From: Cypionkella sp049896245
Lineage (GTDB): Bacteria > Pseudomonadota > Alphaproteobacteria > Rhodobacterales > Rhodobacteraceae
Reading direction: 5' to 3'
NCBI RefSeq assembly: GCF_049896245.1
Contig: NZ_JAFCTX010000002.1
Coordinates: forward strand, 133,214 to 197,213
DNA length: 64,000 nt
Positions 61,801 to 64,000 of this stretch are shown one piece after another. The first letter of the stretch is position 1. Every line of letters starts with the position of its first letter. The notes under the pieces were generated by a model. That model had not been told where the DNA came from. It saw only the letters and a list, made by a program, of their open reading frames with translations, and made no database searches. Made by a program: the position numbers and the translations under genes.

Positions 61801-64000
61801 CGGCGATGACGGCAATGACACATTGCTGGGCGGCACCGGCAACGACAGCCTGCTCGGCGGTTTGGGCAACGACAGCCTGCTTGGCGGCGATGGCGATGAT
61901 ACGCTGGACGGTGCCACTGAAGCCGACAGTCTGCTCGGCGAGGCTGGCAACGACAGCCTGCTCGGCGGCGATGGCAACGACAGCCTCTATGGCGGCGCGG
62001 ACAACGACACGCTGTCGGGCGATGCGGGCGCTGATCTGCTGTTCGGTGGCCTTGGCAACGACAGCCTGCTTGGCGGTGCTGACAACGACACGCTCTACGG
62101 CGACGACGGTTCGGATACTCTGGACGGTGGCGCGGGCAATGATCTGCTCTACGGTGGCCTTGGCAACGACAGTCTGCTTGGTGGAGCTGACAACGACAGC
62201 CTCTATGGCGACGACGGTTCGGATACTCTGGACGGTGGCGCGGGCGCTGATCTGCTCTACGGCGGCATTGGCAACGACAGCCTGCTCGGCGGCGATGGCG
62301 ATGATACGCTGGACGGTGGCACTGAAGCCGACAGTCTGCTCGGCGAGGCTGGCAACGACAGCCTGCTGGGCGGCGATGGCAACGACAGCCTCTATGGCGG
62401 CGCGGACACTGACACGCTGTCGGGCGATGCGGGCAATGATCTGCTGTTCGGTGGCCTTGGCAACGACAGCCTGCTCGGCGGTGCTGACAACGACAGCCTC
62501 TATGGCGACGACGGTTCGGATACTCTGGACGGTGGCGCGGGCGCTGATCTGCTCTACGGTGGCCTTGGCAACGACAGTCTGCTTGGTGGAGCTGACAACG
62601 ACAGCCTCTATGGCGACGACGGTTCGGATACTCTGGACGGTGGCGCGGGCGCTGATCTGCTCTACGGCGGCATTGGCAATGACAGCCTGCTCGGCGGTTT
62701 GGGCAATGACAGCCTGCTGGGCGAGGCGGGCAACGACAGCCTGCTCGGCGGCGATGGCGATGATACGCTGGACGGTGGCACCGAAGCCGACAGCCTGCTC
62801 GGCGAGGCTGGCAACGACAGCCTGCTGGGCGGCCTTGGTGATGACCGCCTGTATGGCGGCGCGGACACTGACACGCTGTCGGGTGATGCGGGCAATGATC
62901 TGCTGTTCGGGGGCCTTGGCAACGACAGCCTGCTTGGCGGAGCTGACAACGACACGCTCTACGGCGACGACGGTTCGGATACTCTGGACGGTGGCGCGGG
63001 CAATGATCTGCTTTATGGCGGCACCGGCAACGACAGCCTGCTCGGCGAGGCGGGCAATGACAGCCTGCTTGGCGGCGATGGCGATGATACGCTGGACGGT
63101 GGCACCGAAGCCGACAGCCTGCTCGGTGGCGTGGGCAACGACAGCCTGCTCGGCGGTTTGGGCAATGACACTCTGCTGGGCGAGGCGGGCAATGATCTGC
63201 TCTATGGCGGCATTGGCAACGACAGCCTGCTTGGCGGGTTGGGCAATGACACTCTGCTCGGCGAGGCGGGCAATGACAGCCTGCTCGGCGGCGATGGCGA
63301 TGATACGCTGGACGGTGGCACCGAAGCCGACAGCCTGCTCGGCGAGGCTGGCAACGACAGCTTGCTCGGCGGCGATGGCAACGACAGCCTCTATGGCGGC
63401 GCGGACAACGACACGCTGTCGGGTGATGCGGGCGCTGATCTGCTCTACGGCGGCACCGGCAATGACAGCCTGCTCGGCGGCACCGAGAACGACACCCTGA
63501 GCGGCGACGACGGCAGCGATACGCTGTCGGGTGATGCGGGCAATGATCTGCTCTACGGTGGCGCGGGCAATGACAGCCTGCTGGGCGAGGCGGGCAACGA
63601 CAGCCTGCTCGGCGGCGATGGCGATGATACGCTGGACGGTGGCACCGAAGCCGACAGCCTGCTCGGCGAGGCTGGCAACGACAGCCTGCTGGGCGGCCTT
63701 GGTGATGACCGCCTGTATGGCGACGCGGACACTGACACGCTGTCGGGTGATGCGGGCAATGATCTGCTTTATGGCGGCACCGGCAACGACAGCCTGCTCG
63801 GCGGTTTGGGCAATGACACTCTGCTCGGCGAGGCGGGCAATGACAGCCTGCTCGGTGGCGATGGCGATGATACGCTGGACGGTGGCACCGAAGCCGACAG
63901 CCTGCTCGGCGAGGCTGGCAACGACAGCTTGCTCGGCGGCGATGGCAACGACAGCCTCTATGGCGGCGCGGACAACGACACGCTGTCGGGTGATGCGGGC
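58847..64000 (+). CDS. Giant RTX protein with nidogen-like N-terminus (cut by window edge)
   Basis: The frame is open for 1718 codons to the window end with no stop. Residues about 47-180 form a nidogen-like domain (YGSRFTSIYINTNGLITF, APFWTDIDISKGGDIYW). RTX repeats start at 218 (VDGTAGNDLIDTSY), are broken by a beta domain at about 326-505, resume, and contain an M10-C-like segment near 710-770 (DYADYTGSGAAVTIDLAAG). From about residue 780 only nonapeptides of the type GNDSLLGG follow. AAGGA lies 9 bases before ATG 58847. Whether it ends in a Hint domain is outside the window. Likely a type I secreted surface or matrix protein. Confidence 0.9.
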   Translation, partial: MAVLNSGLGGTSGYGEQSFKTTGGYTGNLDDGSRLVDVSGVFGTGGMDVYGSRFTSIYINTNGLITFTSAQPSYTPAALTTLGQPSIAPFWTDIDISKGGDIYWDIDATTGKITITWLNVAPYSGTGTNSFQAVLTNLGGGDFGVDYLYNSVGFTNGYAGQATVGISNGTTSQTLLEGSGDPAFLATYAGNDFDTNDPAGVYSMQFEAGQVFQGDGVVDGTAGNDLIDTSYAADPDGDRIDANDATGYAGTTGQADYVLAGAGNDTVNSGLGNDIVYGGSGNDMVNAGTGNDSVFGDDGNDSLDGSSGNDSLFGGAGDDTLSGGTATTGTTYTPVYTEVTAALQSVAGTNGRPNFTVNTVSSDNDLTTGTSGTVSGFNLGNGDGVETHTHTASSQLAGGQILFNAINGVETLTIVIDGVTINLNTAIASGMVTFNGNGVYAINASGQVIRIGSGLTSNTVGTLTINVPFTSLGLTSAGFAALTPGMYYEFYANTNPLNVAAEAAGDDYLSGGLGNDSLLGYDGNDTLFGDDGNDTLDGGNGNDSLNGGIGDDSLLGLVGNDTLLGGDGRDSLYGGADADSLTGDAGNDLLYGGDGNDTLDGGANNDTLYGDAGNDSLLGGAGNDLLYGGDGNDTLDGGADNDTLYGDAGNDSLLGGTGNDSLIGGAGNDTLYGGDGNDSLDGGTEADSLYGDAGNDTLTGGAGADGLFGGTGMDYADYTGSGAAVTIDLAAGTGLGGDAQGDVLNSIDGIFGSAFDDTLLGYDGESTVPGDLWTNVLYGAAGNDSIDGRAGSDSLYGGIGNDTVIGGAGNDLVDGGDGNDSLSGDAGNDSLLGGLGDDRLYSGADNDTLSGDAGNDLLYGGTGNDTMSGGTENDTLYGDDGSDTLDGGDGNDSLSGDAGNDSLTGGLGDDRLYSGADNDTLSGDAGNDLLYGGTGNDSLLGGTENDTLYGDDGSDTLDGGAGNDLLYGGTGNDSLLGGTENDTLNGDDGNDTLLGGTGNDSLLGGLGNDSLLGGDGDDTLDGATEADSLLGEAGNDSLLGGDGNDSLYGGADNDTLSGDAGADLLFGGLGNDSLLGGADNDTLYGDDGSDTLDGGAGNDLLYGGLGNDSLLGGADNDSLYGDDGSDTLDGGAGADLLYGGIGNDSLLGGDGDDTLDGGTEADSLLGEAGNDSLLGGDGNDSLYGGADTDTLSGDAGNDLLFGGLGNDSLLGGADNDSLYGDDGSDTLDGGAGADLLYGGLGNDSLLGGADNDSLYGDDGSDTLDGGAGADLLYGGIGNDSLLGGLGNDSLLGEAGNDSLLGGDGDDTLDGGTEADSLLGEAGNDSLLGGLGDDRLYGGADTDTLSGDAGNDLLFGGLGNDSLLGGADNDTLYGDDGSDTLDGGAGNDLLYGGTGNDSLLGEAGNDSLLGGDGDDTLDGGTEADSLLGGVGNDSLLGGLGNDTLLGEAGNDLLYGGIGNDSLLGGLGNDTLLGEAGNDSLLGGDGDDTLDGGTEADSLLGEAGNDSLLGGDGNDSLYGGADNDTLSGDAGADLLYGGTGNDSLLGGTENDTLSGDDGSDTLSGDAGNDLLYGGAGNDSLLGEAGNDSLLGGDGDDTLDGGTEADSLLGEAGNDSLLGGLGDDRLYGDADTDTLSGDAGNDLLYGGTGNDSLLGGLGNDTLLGEAGNDSLLGGDGDDTLDGGTEADSLLGEAGNDSLLGGDGNDSLYGGADNDTLSGDAG
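61187..64000 (+). repeat. 27-bp tandem repeat array encoding RTX nonapeptides
   Basis: From 61187 to the window end, the DNA keeps an exact 27-base period for about 104 units. All distances between copies of GATGGCGATGATACGCTGG (61889, 62294, 62753, 63077, 63293, 63617, 63860) are multiples of 27. Larger blocks of 4 to 17 units are themselves near-identical, for example 108-bp blocks at 62101, 62209, 62506 and 62614. Confidence 0.93.

Noticed and set aside
61806..63500. 564-codon frame on the + strand inside the third RTX gene
   Set aside because: It is the +1 frame of a 27-bp repeat; the product (AAMATTACSA type) is a repeat artefact, while the true frame gives GNDSLLGG nonapeptides continuous with the nidogen-like domain.
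61187..64000. CRISPR-like regular repeats
   Set aside because: Units are 27 bp without unique spacers and are translated as RTX nonapeptides; no cas genes.

Overview
The window is chromosomal DNA from an alphaproteobacterium, almost certainly a member of the Rhodobacteraceae. The evidence is the CtrA/SciP cell-cycle pair, the order mnmA-sciP-ctrA-ligA-recG, small lineage-specific families (Usg, DUF6614, DUF2852, DUF2927, DUF6778), an Entner-Doudoroff operon, a DksA with one cysteine in place of a zinc finger, a GTTC-N7-GTTC SOS box, and short GC-rich dispersed hairpins at gene ends. No insertion sequence, prophage or CRISPR array is visible. Family names come from my reading of the translated sequence, not from database searches.

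Layout. 0-6 kb: tRNA thiolation (mnmA, cut by the left edge), the cell-cycle regulators sciP and ctrA, then ligA and recG overlapping at ATGA. At 6 kb a 40-residue membrane protein sits behind a SOS box and resembles a damage-induced division inhibitor. 6.3-13.7 kb: an IscU-like scaffold, hisI, gluQ, trmFO, small conserved genes and gyrA. 13.7-17.6 kb: usg, a KamA-type radical SAM protein, and an arginine/ornithine catabolic pair (arginase, ornithine cyclodeaminase) divergent from an Lrp-type regulator. 17.7-23.6 kb: a leftward block, ilvB-ilvH-ccmF-ccmH-enoyl-CoA hydratase, headed by a complete attenuator (promoter, Ile/Leu/Val leader peptide, competing hairpins). 23.9-31 kb: VOC protein, bpt, DUF2852, ybaK, a VasI/TagO-like protein, glnE. 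30.4-33 kb: edd-eda with a LacI-type operator and a large hairpin between the two genes.

33-51.5 kb holds housekeeping and envelope genes: several lipoproteins, an RlmI-like rRNA methyltransferase, an orphan PIN protein, an M48 peptidase, a CoxE-like VWA protein and its likely MoxR ATPase partner, dksA, two FAD enzymes, xthA, an A-type Fe-S carrier, dgt, an ankyrin protein, dsbB, a DedA-like membrane protein and a YpfJ-like zinc peptidase. A tRNA-Leu(CAA) at 51.65 kb is followed by about 880 bp without a convincing gene.

52.6-64 kb is the accessory part: three consecutive rightward genes for large calcium-binding RTX proteins. The first two end in a Hint (Hedgehog/intein) domain. The third starts with a nidogen-like domain and runs off the window after at least 1718 codons; its last 2.8 kb is one unbroken array of 27-bp units with recent block duplications. 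No type I secretion genes are present, so the exporter must be outside this window.
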